From: Rivularia sp963920925
GTDB lineage: Bacteria; Cyanobacteriota; Cyanobacteriia; Cyanobacteriales; Nostocaceae
Assembly: GCF_963920925.1 (NCBI RefSeq)
Contig: NZ_CAWUDI010000001.1
Span: 248,001 to 312,000 of the forward strand
DNA: 64,000 nt
Direction of reading: 5' to 3'
Shown: positions 18,355 to 26,009 of the stretch, piece by piece
Layout: every line of letters starts with the position of its first letter
How positions within the stretch are numbered: position 1 is the first letter of the stretch
Translations under genes and position numbers: made by a program
Notes under the pieces: model-generated
What the model was told of the DNA's origin: nothing
Databases searched by the model: none
What the model saw: only the letters and a program-made list of their open reading frames with translations

Positions 18355-18415
18355 GGGGGACAAGAGGACAAGGGGACAAGGGGACAAGGGGACAAGGGGA
18401 CAAGGGGACAAGGAG
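18355..18415. repeat. (ACAAGGGG)n array directly after the TPR gene
   Basis: About seven 8-bp units (ACAAGAGG, five ACAAGGGG, ACAAGGAG). It is the inverted counterpart of the array at 15991-16046, so a divergent gene pair is bracketed by inverted arrays and both messages would end in the same G-rich sequence. Confidence 0.95.
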
Positions 18416-18498
18416 AAAATCACTAATTTTTCTTTACTCCTTACTCCTAACTATTTCCAATGTCCCATTCCCAACTTCTCCTGTTAACTGTTAACTGA

Positions 18499-19119
18499 TT
18501 ACATTCCTTGAATCGCTGCCACTACACCAAATATCAGAAAGAGGCATCCACCAGAGAAGGTAAGTTGACGTTCGGTGATTTGTCCGGCTAACATTCTTCC
18601 GGAAGTAACGGCTATTACGGCGCAAATGGCGTGTCCTAATATTGCTCCAATGGTTACTCCAATTGGGTTGTTATCGGCTGCTAAAGCAATGGTGGCAATT
18701 TGAGTTCTATCTCCCCATTCAGCGACAAAAATTAATACAAACGCTTTCAGTAAAATTGCCCAAATATTTTGTTCGTCTACGATCTGCAAATCTGTTTTTT
18801 CTACTACTTCTTTGGCTTCTCCAACTACTACCACGTCACAAGCTTCACTAGGCATCTGAGTAGAGTCGTAAATTAATTTAAAGCCAAAAATTATAAATAA
18901 AGCTATTTCTGCGTAATGAATATAAATTTCTGGTAATAAAGAAGCTGCTTGCCCTACTCCTACCGATAGCATTGTCATTGCTGCTAAAGCTGAAATAGCT
19001 GCTACAAATACCAATCTTCGAGAATGCTGCATTGCCAAAATCATGGCAATAAAAAAGGTTTTGTCGCCAATTTCGGAAACTGTTATTAATAAAAATCCTG
19101 AAATAAAAGCTGTTAGCAC
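18499..19119 (-). CDS. mnx: GDT1/TMEM165 family (UPF0016) cation transporter, Mnx-like
   Basis: 206 residues with the two signature motifs of the family, SEIGDKT near residue 15 and AEWGDRT near residue 135, each starting a three-helix half, so the protein is an internally duplicated six- to seven-helix membrane protein. Cyanobacterial members (Synechocystis Mnx) export Mn2+ from the cytoplasm to the thylakoid lumen or periplasm and protect from Mn overload; assignment here is by family, so Ca2+ transport is also possible. The two halves are joined by an acidic loop (SEACDVVVVGEAKEVVEKTD). The start is a GTG at 19119 (GTG CTA ACA). Isolated gene with repeats on both sides. Confidence 0.88.
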   Translation of the reverse strand: MLTAFISGFLLITVSEIGDKTFFIAMILAMQHSRRLVFVAAISALAAMTMLSVGVGQAASLLPEIYIHYAEIALFIIFGFKLIYDSTQMPSEACDVVVVGEAKEVVEKTDLQIVDEQNIWAILLKAFVLIFVAEWGDRTQIATIALAADNNPIGVTIGAILGHAICAVIAVTSGRMLAGQITERQLTFSGGCLFLIFGVVAAIQGM

Positions 19120-19182
19120 TCAAATATATAATCGTTTAGCGGTTCGGACATTCACATATTATAAAACTCCGTCGGACTTTTA

Positions 19183-19440
19183 GGAATGGGGAATGGGGAA
19201 TGGGGAATAGGGCATAGGGCATAGGGCATAGTTAATAATGGTTTGCTCTTATCCATTTAACTTAAATTAACTAAATTAACTTAAATTTAATTTAAGTTAA
19301 TTAAATTCAGATTATTCACTTTCACATCATTTATCTTATACAGTTTTTTTGTAAATTCATTATTTAATTAATAATATTTATTTATTACTTTTTACCACTG
19401 TTCACCGTTCCCTATTCCCTAATCCCTTAGAGCCTTAATA
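19183..19440. repeat. Repeat-rich spacer between mnx-like gene and AI-2E family gene
   Basis: Contains (gaatggg)n and (gcatagg)n units at about 19183-19231, a run of interwoven AATTTAACTTAA motifs at 19255-19310, and C-rich gttccctattccctaatccc next to the stop of the downstream minus-strand gene. No coding signal. Confidence 0.8.
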
Positions 19441-19441
19441 A

Positions 19442-20599
19442 TTAATCAATATTCACATTTTTATCTTCAATATTTTCTTCCACAACTGGCTGTTCGTTTT
19501 CAATAGTCGTATTATCTTCAGATGTATTAATTTCGACATTTTCTGCTAAGATAACGCATTCAGCTTGTGTTTTCAGCTTGATATTCCATTGATCTAAAAC
19601 ATCTTTAACTACTATTTCCTGCATCCAAATTTTTGCTACTACGGTTAAAGGTAGTGCTAAAAATAATCCTAGAAAGCCGAAAAATGTGACGAAGAATAGC
19701 TGAGATATTAACGTCACCGCTGGTAGTAAAGAAACTTGCCGCGCCATAACTATAGGCGTAATAAAATTACTTTCAGCTTGCTGGATAAAAAAGTACAGAA
19801 CCAATACAGCAACTGGTTTCCAAGGAGAATCTAACAGCGCGATCGCCATTGCTGGGAATACGCTTAAGGTGGGACCTAAGTTGGGAATTAAGTTCAAAAA
19901 TCCTGCTAAAACTCCCAAAGCTAAAGCCGAACGTACTTGTAATACTGATAACCCTACTACACTTAAAAGTCCTACCAAAAACATCGCAATCGAAGCACCA
20001 GTTACCCAACCTTCTAGGGACACTTCGCATTCATCCAAAATTCCTTCTACTCTTCTTCGATAAAACGAGGGAAAAAGCCTGACAAACAATTTACGATAAG
20101 ATAAAGGATCTGCGATAAACATCCCTGTTAAAACCAACACTAATAAAATTTTTAGTATTACTTCTAAAGAACCCGAAACCAGAGCAAAAGTACTTTCCAA
20201 ACCGCGATTAATAAATGGCTGGGCTTGGTTTAAAAGACTATTTATATCGGGTATGTATGGAATAACTTGGCTCGGAAGCTGTCCTCTCAATTCCAAAAGC
20301 CAAACATTGAGGCGCTGCAATGATTTAGGAAATTGATAACTTAATTCTTGAAACTGGACTATAAAAGATGGCACAATTAGCCAGAAAAAACCAATTACGC
20401 CAATAAAAAAAATGGTTATTGCTAAAAATTTTGCAAAACCGCGCTTAATACCCAAACTTTGTAGCCTTCGAGCCAATCTATTTAAAGTCGTAGCTAAAAC
20501 AACTGCGGCAAATATAAGTAAAATGACTTCTTTTATCTGCCACAGAATATACAAAGAAATCGTTAAGGCAATTAAACCAATCCATTGACCCAAATTCAC
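19442..20599 (-). CDS. AI-2E/PerM family permease
   Basis: 385 residues. Hydrophobic helices occupy residues about 8-45, 58-85, 145-170 and 200-330, the usual seven- to eight-helix topology. Family blocks are GFLNLIPNLGPTLSVFPAMA and the C-terminal QLFFVTFFGFLGLFLALPLT. The C-terminal about 50 residues are hydrophilic and acidic (NTSEDNTTIENEQPVVEEN). The start is GTG at 20599, supported by AGGAG about 8 bases upstream. Members export varied small molecules; some act as Na+/H+ antiporters, and cyanobacteria carry several copies, so a role in autoinducer-2 export should not be assumed. Probably transcribed with, or just after, the small membrane protein gene at 20686-20880. Confidence 0.9.
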   Translation of the reverse strand: MNLGQWIGLIALTISLYILWQIKEVILLIFAAVVLATTLNRLARRLQSLGIKRGFAKFLAITIFFIGVIGFFWLIVPSFIVQFQELSYQFPKSLQRLNVWLLELRGQLPSQVIPYIPDINSLLNQAQPFINRGLESTFALVSGSLEVILKILLVLVLTGMFIADPLSYRKLFVRLFPSFYRRRVEGILDECEVSLEGWVTGASIAMFLVGLLSVVGLSVLQVRSALALGVLAGFLNLIPNLGPTLSVFPAMAIALLDSPWKPVAVLVLYFFIQQAESNFITPIVMARQVSLLPAVTLISQLFFVTFFGFLGLFLALPLTVVAKIWMQEIVVKDVLDQWNIKLKTQAECVILAENVEINTSEDNTTIENEQPVVEENIEDKNVNID

Positions 20600-20685
20600 G
20601 CTTAAACTCCTGGCTCAAGGCTAATAATTATTTACGGATAATGTTGCTAGGTTAGCTGAAATTAGCTACTTCTGCCTAAGTAAAT

Positions 20686-20880
20686 TTAGTTAATTTTTTG
20701 TTCTTTAAATAGTTGCCATATCAAAATAGTTGCCATAATTACGTTTGGTAACAATATAATAATCAAAGCGTTTGTTGCTGTTTCCGGAATCGACAAACTA
20801 GGAGCTAAATATTTAATAAAAAGTGAAATAGCTCCAGAAAGAAACAAGACTTTCAATATAAATATAAATTGATTTTTCAT
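20686..20880 (-). CDS. Small two-helix membrane protein
   Basis: 64 residues from the ATG at 20880 (MKNQFIFILKVLFLSGAISL). Two hydrophobic segments (about residues 5-22 and 35-54) and a short basic tail (WQLFKEQKIN). A longer in-frame extension to 20922 is unlikely because it would be hydrophilic and lacks a ribosome site. No family recognised. Same strand as the AI-2E family gene, 86 bases upstream of it, so possibly in one transcript. Confidence 0.65.
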   Translation of the reverse strand: MKNQFIFILKVLFLSGAISLFIKYLAPSLSIPETATNALIIILLPNVIMATILIWQLFKEQKIN

Positions 20881-21270
20881 CTTATGTACGGTTATACACC
20901 TATATAGAGGTAGGGTAGACACTGATAACGCTTTTTAGCAATTTTCTACAATAAATTATGTAACATTAAAACTGATTTGTATTTTAGATCGGTAATTAAC
21001 CAATTTATCTTTTTCCTTTGCAATACTTAAATATCTGTTAAAAATTTGTTAAAAATACAATTCTATAATTGTTCGTTTGCATTGTATGCCAACAAATCTA
21101 CAGTAGAGAAATTATTTATTTAAGGGAATTAGGAGCGCGAATATATTTTCGTGCTGCGCTACGTATCTCAAAAAAAATCAATATTTTTTACTTTTTCCTG
21201 TTCCCTATTCGTAAGGATTTAGTCAAAATATTTGCTGTTATATTTCTTCAATCGAAAATAAGGAAATAAA
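20881..21270. other. AT-rich intergenic region, no gene supported
   Basis: 390 bases of mostly AT-rich DNA with no convincing coding signal. It is divergent, so it should carry the promoter of the small membrane gene on one side and any promoter for the ftsH fragment on the other. Confidence 0.5.
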
Positions 21271-21486
21271 ATGTTCGTTGACAATAAAAATAAAAGTCCA
21301 ATTAAGCCAGCGAAAATGCGGCAATTTGGCGGCAGCTTGTTTATATTGCTGACTTTGCTATTATTGCTTAATTTTATCGTTCCCAGTTTTTTGGCGACTG
21401 AATCTCCTCAAGCGCCCTATAGCGAGTTTATTGCTCAAGTGCAGGCTGGTTTTGATGCAAACAACCTTCTAAATTTTAGATTTTAG
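21271..21486 (+). pseudogene. 5' fragment of ftsH
   Basis: 71 codons encode the N-terminus of an FtsH protease: a basic leader (MFVDNKNKSPIKPAKMRQFG), a hydrophobic helix (LFILLTLLLLLNFIVPSFL) and the start of the FtsH extracellular domain (APYSEFIAQVQAG). After VQAG the homology stops and the frame continues only through short junk (FDANNLLNFRF) made by a tttagattttagatttt repeat. The AAA+ and zinc-protease domains are wholly absent. It is most likely a partial duplication or deletion remnant; expression of a membrane peptide cannot be excluded because the start region is intact. A strong terminator follows at 21541-21571. Confidence 0.72.
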
Positions 21487-21540
21487 ATTTTAACAACGGA
21501 TGTATTTGTTTTGGATTTTGGATTATTGATTTTTAATTGG

Positions 21541-21571
21541 CGATACGCTGTATGGTGTATCGTCTTTTTTT
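21541..21571 (+). terminator. Intrinsic terminator after the ftsH fragment
   Basis: CGATAC (21541-21546) pairs with GTATCG (21557-21562) and is followed by CTTTTTTT, a clear plus-strand intrinsic terminator. Confidence 0.75.
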
Positions 21572-21842
21572 ATTTAGTAGTAAGAGTTTTAACTCTTCAT
21601 TATTACTCGCTGGGGTAAGCTAGTTGCTTCTTTTAAAGATAATAGATTATTAGAAAAAGTTAATATGACAGAAGTTACAGGTTTGACTGCTTCAACTATT
21701 ACGAGTTTAAAGGAATTAGCAGCTTATAATTGATGGGTTTTGATTCTAAGCGTTCAGATCCCCCCAACCCACGCCACTTCCTACAACGGAGGAGACCTCC
21801 GCAACGGAGTGGCTTCCCTTTGTTAAGGGGGGCTTTTTTTAT
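21572..21842. repeat. Spacer with nested GGGGGG hairpin repeat
   Basis: At 21760-21842 a dispersed hairpin (gatccccccaaccc...tttgttaaggggggc, compare 7361-7391) is interrupted by a second inverted unit (acgccacttcc...acggagtggct), a repeat inside a repeat, and ends with TTTTTTT. Upstream, 21617-21734 holds an open stretch (LVASFKDNRLLEKVNMTEVT) of unknown origin, too short to call. Confidence 0.6.
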
Positions 21843-21843
21843 A

Positions 21844-22725
21844 TCAGTTACTTTTCTCTCGTGGATATTGCTTCATTAATTCTCTTACCTGTTCTGCATG
21901 ATAAGAACTTCTTGTCAACGGAGAAGAAACAACTTGTAAAAAACCAATTTCTTCACCATATTTTTTCCATGCTGCAAACTGTTCGGGATGAATAAAATCA
22001 CCTACTTTTAAATGCTTTTGACTCGGTTGCAGATATTGCCCAATTGTTAAAATATCGCAATCAACAGCGCGTAAATCTCGCATAACCTGACGAATTTCTG
22101 CATCAGTTTCGCCAAGTCCAACCATAATACCTGACTTAGTATAAATCCAAGGTGCAATTTGACGCGAGATTTTCAACAATTCCAAAGTTCGTTGATAATC
22201 ACCTTGGGGACGGGTGCGACGATATAACCGGGGAACCGTTTCTGTATTGTGGTTGAGGACTTCCGGTTGTGCTTTCAAGATAATTTGTAGCGCTTCCCAA
22301 TTACCGCACAAATCGGGAATTAAAACTTCAATAGTAGTATACGGTGAAATAGTCCGAACCGCTTCAATACAGCGAACAAACTGCGAAGCACCTTCATCGG
22401 GTAGATCGTCGCGGTTTACAGAAGTAATTACCACATGATTCAGCTTCATCCGACGTACAGCTTCCGCAAGACGTGTGGGTTCCGTCGAATCCAAAGGTTG
22501 GGGTTTTTTCTCAAAATCAATATCGCAGTAAGGACAAGCACGAGTACAGGCTGGCCCCATAATTAAAAACGTAGCGGTACCTGCTTTAAAACACTCGCCA
22601 ATATTCGGACAAGACGCTTCCTCACAAACAGTATTCAGCGATAAATCCCGCAAAGTTTCCTTAACATTACCAACACGTTCCCATTGAGGAGCTTTAACCC
22701 GCAACCAGTCTGGTTTTACAGTCAC
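21844..22725 (-). CDS. lipA: Lipoyl synthase
   Basis: 293 residues, normal for LipA. It has the N-terminal auxiliary [4Fe-4S] cluster motif (CEEASCPNIGEC) and the radical-SAM motif CTRACPYC, followed by the family blocks VITSVNRDDLPDEG, NHNTETVPRLYRRTRPQGDY and SGIMVGLGETDAE. It inserts two sulfur atoms into protein-bound octanoyl groups of 2-oxoacid dehydrogenases and the glycine cleavage H protein. The start is GTG at 22725 with AAGGA about 8 bases upstream. The C-terminal arginine-containing block SSPLTRSSYHAEQ, which closes the auxiliary cluster, is present, so the enzyme looks intact. lipB is not adjacent. Confidence 0.96.
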   Translation of the reverse strand: MTVKPDWLRVKAPQWERVGNVKETLRDLSLNTVCEEASCPNIGECFKAGTATFLIMGPACTRACPYCDIDFEKKPQPLDSTEPTRLAEAVRRMKLNHVVITSVNRDDLPDEGASQFVRCIEAVRTISPYTTIEVLIPDLCGNWEALQIILKAQPEVLNHNTETVPRLYRRTRPQGDYQRTLELLKISRQIAPWIYTKSGIMVGLGETDAEIRQVMRDLRAVDCDILTIGQYLQPSQKHLKVGDFIHPEQFAAWKKYGEEIGFLQVVSSPLTRSSYHAEQVRELMKQYPREKSN

Positions 22726-23061
22726 AATCTGTCCTTACCACTTGTTGATATACAGGATTTATGGTAACGCAAATTCAGCGAGCAGTTAACAGTTAACAGT
22801 AGACATCGCAGGAAAAGAAAATACCCCTCTCCAAACCTCTCCCCCACTGGGAGAGAGGCTTAAAAAACCCCACTTTCCGCTTTTGGAAAGGGGGGTAGGG
22901 GGGTTAGGTTTGCGTATAAAATTAAACTATCTAAATGTTTTCTGGAGATGTCTAGTGAACAGTGAGCAGTTAGTTCTTGATAATTACTTCTCCCTTGTCC
23001 CCTTGCCTCCCCATCTCTCCATTAAAATTCTGTGATATGATAATAACCGCAAGGCTACTGC
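22726..23061. repeat. Repeat-rich leader before tRNA-Pro
   Basis: Holds (cagttaa)n at about 22781-22800, a double hairpin element at about 22824-22915 (cccctctcc...ggagagagg and ccccactttcc...ggaaagggg), and C-rich cttgtccccttgcctcccc before the tRNA. No protein gene seen. Confidence 0.75.
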
Positions 23062-23135
23062 CGGGATGTAGCGCAGCTTGGTAGCGCACTTCGTTCGGGA
23101 CGAAGGGGCCGCTGGTTCAAATCCAGTCATCCCGA
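23062..23135 (+). tRNA. tRNA-Pro (anticodon CGG)
   Basis: Full cloverleaf: acceptor CGGGATG / CATCCCG with discriminator A; D arm GCGC AGCTTGGTA GCGC; anticodon stem CTTCG / CGAAG with loop TTCGGGA, giving anticodon CGG; T arm GCTGG TTCAAAT CCAGT. CCA is not encoded. It reads the CCG proline codon. An eight-T run follows and should end transcription. Confidence 0.93.
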
Positions 23136-23250
23136 TTTTTTTTAGAATATTGAATTTTATAGTCTTTTTAATTTTTCCAATTAATTAACTGTAGGACAAT
23201 AGAGGTGAAGTTAGAATCTCATCTACAGTATTAAGAATTGAGGGAAAATC

Positions 23251-23820
23251 ATGCAGTCTGCAATCAATATTTTTACGGTTGAGGAATACCTGGAATTAGA
23301 ACAAACCAGCGAAATTCGTCACGAATACCTTGGTGGACAAGTTTTTGCTATGTCTGGAGGTAGTAAGGAACATAATACTATTAGCTTAAATATTGCTAGC
23401 AGAGTACGTTCTGATTTAAGAGGTAGTTCTTGTAGTGTATTCATGGCTGATATGAAAGTGAATATACGAGTAATCAATCAAAATAAAAATATATTTTATT
23501 ATCCTGATGTTGTTGTTAGTTGCGATTCCGATGACAAAGACCGTTTTTATTTAAATTACCCTTGCTTAATTATAGAAGTGCTTTCACCTAGTACGGAAAT
23601 AACAGATAAACGAGAAAAACTTGTTAATTACCGTACTTTAGAAAGCTTACAAGAATATGTCTTGATTTCCCAAGATGAAATCAAAGTGGAAGTTTATCGT
23701 CAAGATAATCAAGGTAATTGGTTAATGCAAACTTTGGGTAAAAATGACGAATTGCATTTAGATTCGATAGACTTAAGTTTAACAATGGCTGAAATTTACG
23801 AAGATGTAATTAGCTTATAG
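23251..23820 (+). CDS. Uma2 family endonuclease (DUF820), copy 1
   Basis: 189 residues, PD-(D/E)XK fold. The core is seen as YYPDVVVSCD (Asp), LIIEVLSPST (Glu) and the later Lys/Arg in KREKLVNYRTLESLQEYVLI. N-terminal block: FTVEEYLELEQTSEIRHEYL. Uma2 proteins are very numerous in cyanobacteria, presumed nucleases of unknown role. It is followed after 10 bases by a close paralogue; the last about 60 residues of the two are almost identical, including IEVYRQDNQGNWLMQ-like and LDSIDLSLTMAEIYEDVI, which points to recent tandem duplication with gene conversion. GAGGG lies just upstream of the ATG. Confidence 0.9.
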   Translation: MQSAINIFTVEEYLELEQTSEIRHEYLGGQVFAMSGGSKEHNTISLNIASRVRSDLRGSSCSVFMADMKVNIRVINQNKNIFYYPDVVVSCDSDDKDRFYLNYPCLIIEVLSPSTEITDKREKLVNYRTLESLQEYVLISQDEIKVEVYRQDNQGNWLMQTLGKNDELHLDSIDLSLTMAEIYEDVISL

Positions 23821-23830
23821 GAGAAAAGCT

Positions 23831-24403
23831 ATGCAGTCCGCAATCAACTTTCTTAGCGTTGAAGAATACTTTCAATTAGAACAAACCAGCGAAATTCGCC
23901 ACGAATATGTAGATGGTGAAGTTTTCGCGATGGCTGGTGCTAGTGAAGAACATAATTTTATTACAGGAAATATTTATACCTTACTGCGTTCTCATTTACG
24001 CGGAACTCCTTGTCGTACTTTTGCTTCAGATATGAAAGTTAAAGTCAAGGTTCAAAAGGCAGATATTTTATATTATCCCGATATATTAGTTACCTGTAAC
24101 CCAAATGATAATGAAAGATACTTTAAAACTAGCCCAAAGTTAATTGTAGAAGTATTATCTAATTCTACTAAAACTATAGACAAGCGAGAAAAACGCCTTA
24201 ATTATCAAAATATTGAAAGCTTACAAGAATATGTCTTAATTTCCCAAGATGAAATAAAAGTGGAAGTTTATCGTAAAGATAATCAAGGTAACTGGTTAAT
24301 GCAAATCTTGGGTAAAGATGATGAATTACGTTTAGATTCGATTGACTTAAGTTTAACGATGGCTGAAATTTATGAAGATGTAATTAAAATTAATTTAGGA
24401 TAA
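23831..24403 (+). CDS. Uma2 family endonuclease (DUF820), copy 2
   Basis: 190 residues, tandem paralogue of the preceding gene with the same opening (MQSAIN) and nearly identical C-terminal third. The core residues are in ILYYPDILVTCN, KLIVEVLSNSTK and KREKRLNYQNIESLQEYVLI. AGGAG lies about 7 bases before the ATG. It is probably co-transcribed with both neighbours, since gaps are 10 and 6 bases. The middle of the protein (AGASEEHNFITGNIYTLLRS) differs more from copy 1 than the ends do. Confidence 0.9.
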   Translation: MQSAINFLSVEEYFQLEQTSEIRHEYVDGEVFAMAGASEEHNFITGNIYTLLRSHLRGTPCRTFASDMKVKVKVQKADILYYPDILVTCNPNDNERYFKTSPKLIVEVLSNSTKTIDKREKRLNYQNIESLQEYVLISQDEIKVEVYRKDNQGNWLMQILGKDDELRLDSIDLSLTMAEIYEDVIKINLG

Positions 24404-24409
24404 ATTATT

Positions 24410-24988
24410 ATGACAGCTTTAACTTTACAAATGCCTCCCGAACTCAAATTTACAGATGAGGAATTTGAGCAAATTGTCCAATTTAATAAAGAATTACGTT
24501 TAGAACTAACTGCTGAAGGAAAATTAATTATTATGTCACCTACTGGAGGAGAAACAGGAAATCGTAATTTTGATTTAATCGGTCAAATATGGTTTTGGAG
24601 TCGTAGAAATAAATTAGGAAAAGCTTTTGATTCATCAACTGGTTTCAAACTTCCTAATGGTGCAACTCGTTCCCCCGATGCTTCTTGGATAAAAATGGAA
24701 AGATGGGATGCTTTGACACCACAACAAAGAAAGAAATATTTACCTTTGTGTCCCGATTTTGCAGTGGAATTAGTATCTGAAAGCGATGATGTGGAAGATA
24801 CTAGAAAGAAGATGCAAGAGTATATTGAAAATGGTTTGAGGTTGGGTTGGTTGATTAATCCGAAAGATAAGCAAGTTGAAATTTATCGTGCTGGTAAGGA
24901 AGTGGAAGTTTTGAATTCTCCGACAAGTTTGTCTGGGGAAGATGTTCTGGAAGGGTTTATTTTGGATTTAGAAGTTATTTTTGAGTGA
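24410..24988 (+). CDS. Uma2 family endonuclease, distinct subfamily
   Basis: 192 residues. It belongs to another Uma2 subgroup from the two genes before it: ELKFTDEEFEQIVQFNKELR at the start, ITMSP-like IIMSPTGGETGNRN, then RSPDASWIKMERW (core Asp), CPDFAVELVSESD (core Glu) and a C-terminal GLRLGWLINPKDKQVEIYR. Predicted PD-(D/E)XK nuclease fold. It starts 6 bases after the preceding stop, so the three Uma2 genes form one operon. Function unknown. Confidence 0.9.
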   Translation: MTALTLQMPPELKFTDEEFEQIVQFNKELRLELTAEGKLIIMSPTGGETGNRNFDLIGQIWFWSRRNKLGKAFDSSTGFKLPNGATRSPDASWIKMERWDALTPQQRKKYLPLCPDFAVELVSESDDVEDTRKKMQEYIENGLRLGWLINPKDKQVEIYRAGKEVEVLNSPTSLSGEDVLEGFILDLEVIFE

Positions 24989-25034
24989 ATTGAAAATTAA
25001 TCATCAATAATATACAGGCAAGAAATTATATTCA

Positions 25035-25340
25035 TTACCCAATGCTTTTAAATTGCAAAATAGTTTTTAGTTCCTCTTCTTCTTCCTTAAAAACGTGGTA
25101 GAGTTCCCAATTTTGTTGGAGATTCAACCAAAACTGCGAGCTATTTCCGAAGAATTTTGATAATCGTATTGCTGTACTAGGTGTAATACCTCGCTTTTGA
25201 TTTACAAGTTCATTTATTCGCTGATAGGGAACGTGAAGTGCATCTGCGAGTTGCCGTTGGGTTATTTCCATTGGTTCGAGAAAATCTTTAAGTAATATTT
25301 CACCTGGATGTGTGGGGGGTCTATATTTTGGTATTTTCAT
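25035..25340 (-). CDS. higA: HigA family antitoxin (XRE/HTH)
   Basis: 101 residues. PPTHPGEILLKDFLEPMEIT opens a typical HigA helix-turn-helix domain (QRQLADALHVPYQRINELVN, ITPSTAIRLSKFFGNSSQFW). It would bind and neutralise HigB, an mRNA-cleaving RelE-fold toxin, and repress its own operon. Upstream, in the usual higB position, only the C-terminal 40 or so codons of a higB remain (25354-25485). So this antitoxin is an orphan at this locus. It faces the Uma2 operon in convergent orientation. Confidence 0.88.
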   Translation of the reverse strand: MKIPKYRPPTHPGEILLKDFLEPMEITQRQLADALHVPYQRINELVNQKRGITPSTAIRLSKFFGNSSQFWLNLQQNWELYHVFKEEEEELKTILQFKSIG

Positions 25341-25353
25341 CTGTTATTTATCT

Positions 25354-25485
25354 TTAATGGTAATCGACTATTTCAACTTCCGATGCGTCTTGGAGTGTCC
25401 ATATAAAGCAAATTCGATATTGGTTATTAATCCGAATGCTATATTGACCTTTACGATCGCGTAGCTTTCTGAAAGAATTGCCTTT
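25354..25485 (-). pseudogene. Truncated higB toxin gene
   Basis: An uninterrupted frame encodes the HigB C-terminus: NSFRKLRDRKGQYSIRINNQ, YRICFIWTLQDASEVEIVDY, H and stop. A stop codon (25486-25488) lies in frame just before it, and the N-terminal half of the toxin, with its start, is missing. It ends 13 bases before higA, the normal higBA spacing, which supports the identification. Confidence 0.75.
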
Positions 25486-25614
25486 TTATACTCATTCTAT
25501 AACTTTCAACTTCTCATCATTGTGAAAATACTATTAATTTGATACCTATGTTTAAGAATTCATGGGATTATCCAAAAGTAAATATGTATACTGATTTACT
25601 TACAGAAAATTCCC

Positions 25615-25974
25615 ATGTCCGAACAAAACCTCATAGGACTCTCAGAGTTAATTGAGCAGGTTAAACAAGAATTGTTAACAACTTCACCGGAAAACGAAAA
25701 GGATATTCCTTTACTCAGCGTCGATTCTGTAGAGTTGGAATTGCAAGTGACGGTGAAGAATGAAGGAAAAGCAGGAATTAAAATATACGTTCTCGAATTG
25801 GGTGGGGGAAACAGTCAAGATGATGTCCAGAAGGTAAAGGTAACGCTCTCACCGTTGTTAAATAAAGAACAAATGCTGGCAATATATAAGAAGAAATATC
25901 CGGAACGCTGGAATGAATTATTGGAGACAAGTATCGAAGGTGGAATGAAAGGAAACGAACAACCCGGATTTTAA
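25615..25974 (+). CDS. Trypsin-co-occurring domain 2 (Trypco2) protein
   Basis: 119 residues. The start IGLSELIEQVKQELLTT, then LLSVDSVELELQVTVKNEGK and IKIYVLELGGGNSQDDVQKV and KVTLSPLL match the small Trypco2 domain: one helix and a beta-sandwich-like part ending in a strand-rich K-x-T-L-x-P block. Trypco domains are known from NTP-dependent conflict systems, where they accompany trypsin-like or caspase-like effectors and large NTPases and may act as a sensor or adaptor. It precedes the CHAT/NTPase gene by 35 bases on the same strand, so the two form an operon. The role is inference from family context. A C-terminal extension of about 35 residues is not recognised. Confidence 0.72.
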   Translation: MSEQNLIGLSELIEQVKQELLTTSPENEKDIPLLSVDSVELELQVTVKNEGKAGIKIYVLELGGGNSQDDVQKVKVTLSPLLNKEQMLAIYKKKYPERWNELLETSIEGGMKGNEQPGF

Positions 25975-26009
25975 TTCGTCTTCAGCAACAGCATTAATAA
26001 AGCAGTTTT

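Noticed and set aside
21069..21269. 66-codon frame upstream of the ftsH fragment
   Set aside because: Unusual composition with no recognisable features, in AT-rich spacer; treated as chance.
21617..21734. Open stretch ending LTASTITSLKELAAYN
   Set aside because: Too short, no convincing ribosome site, and no recognised relative; perhaps a gene remnant, but not supportable.
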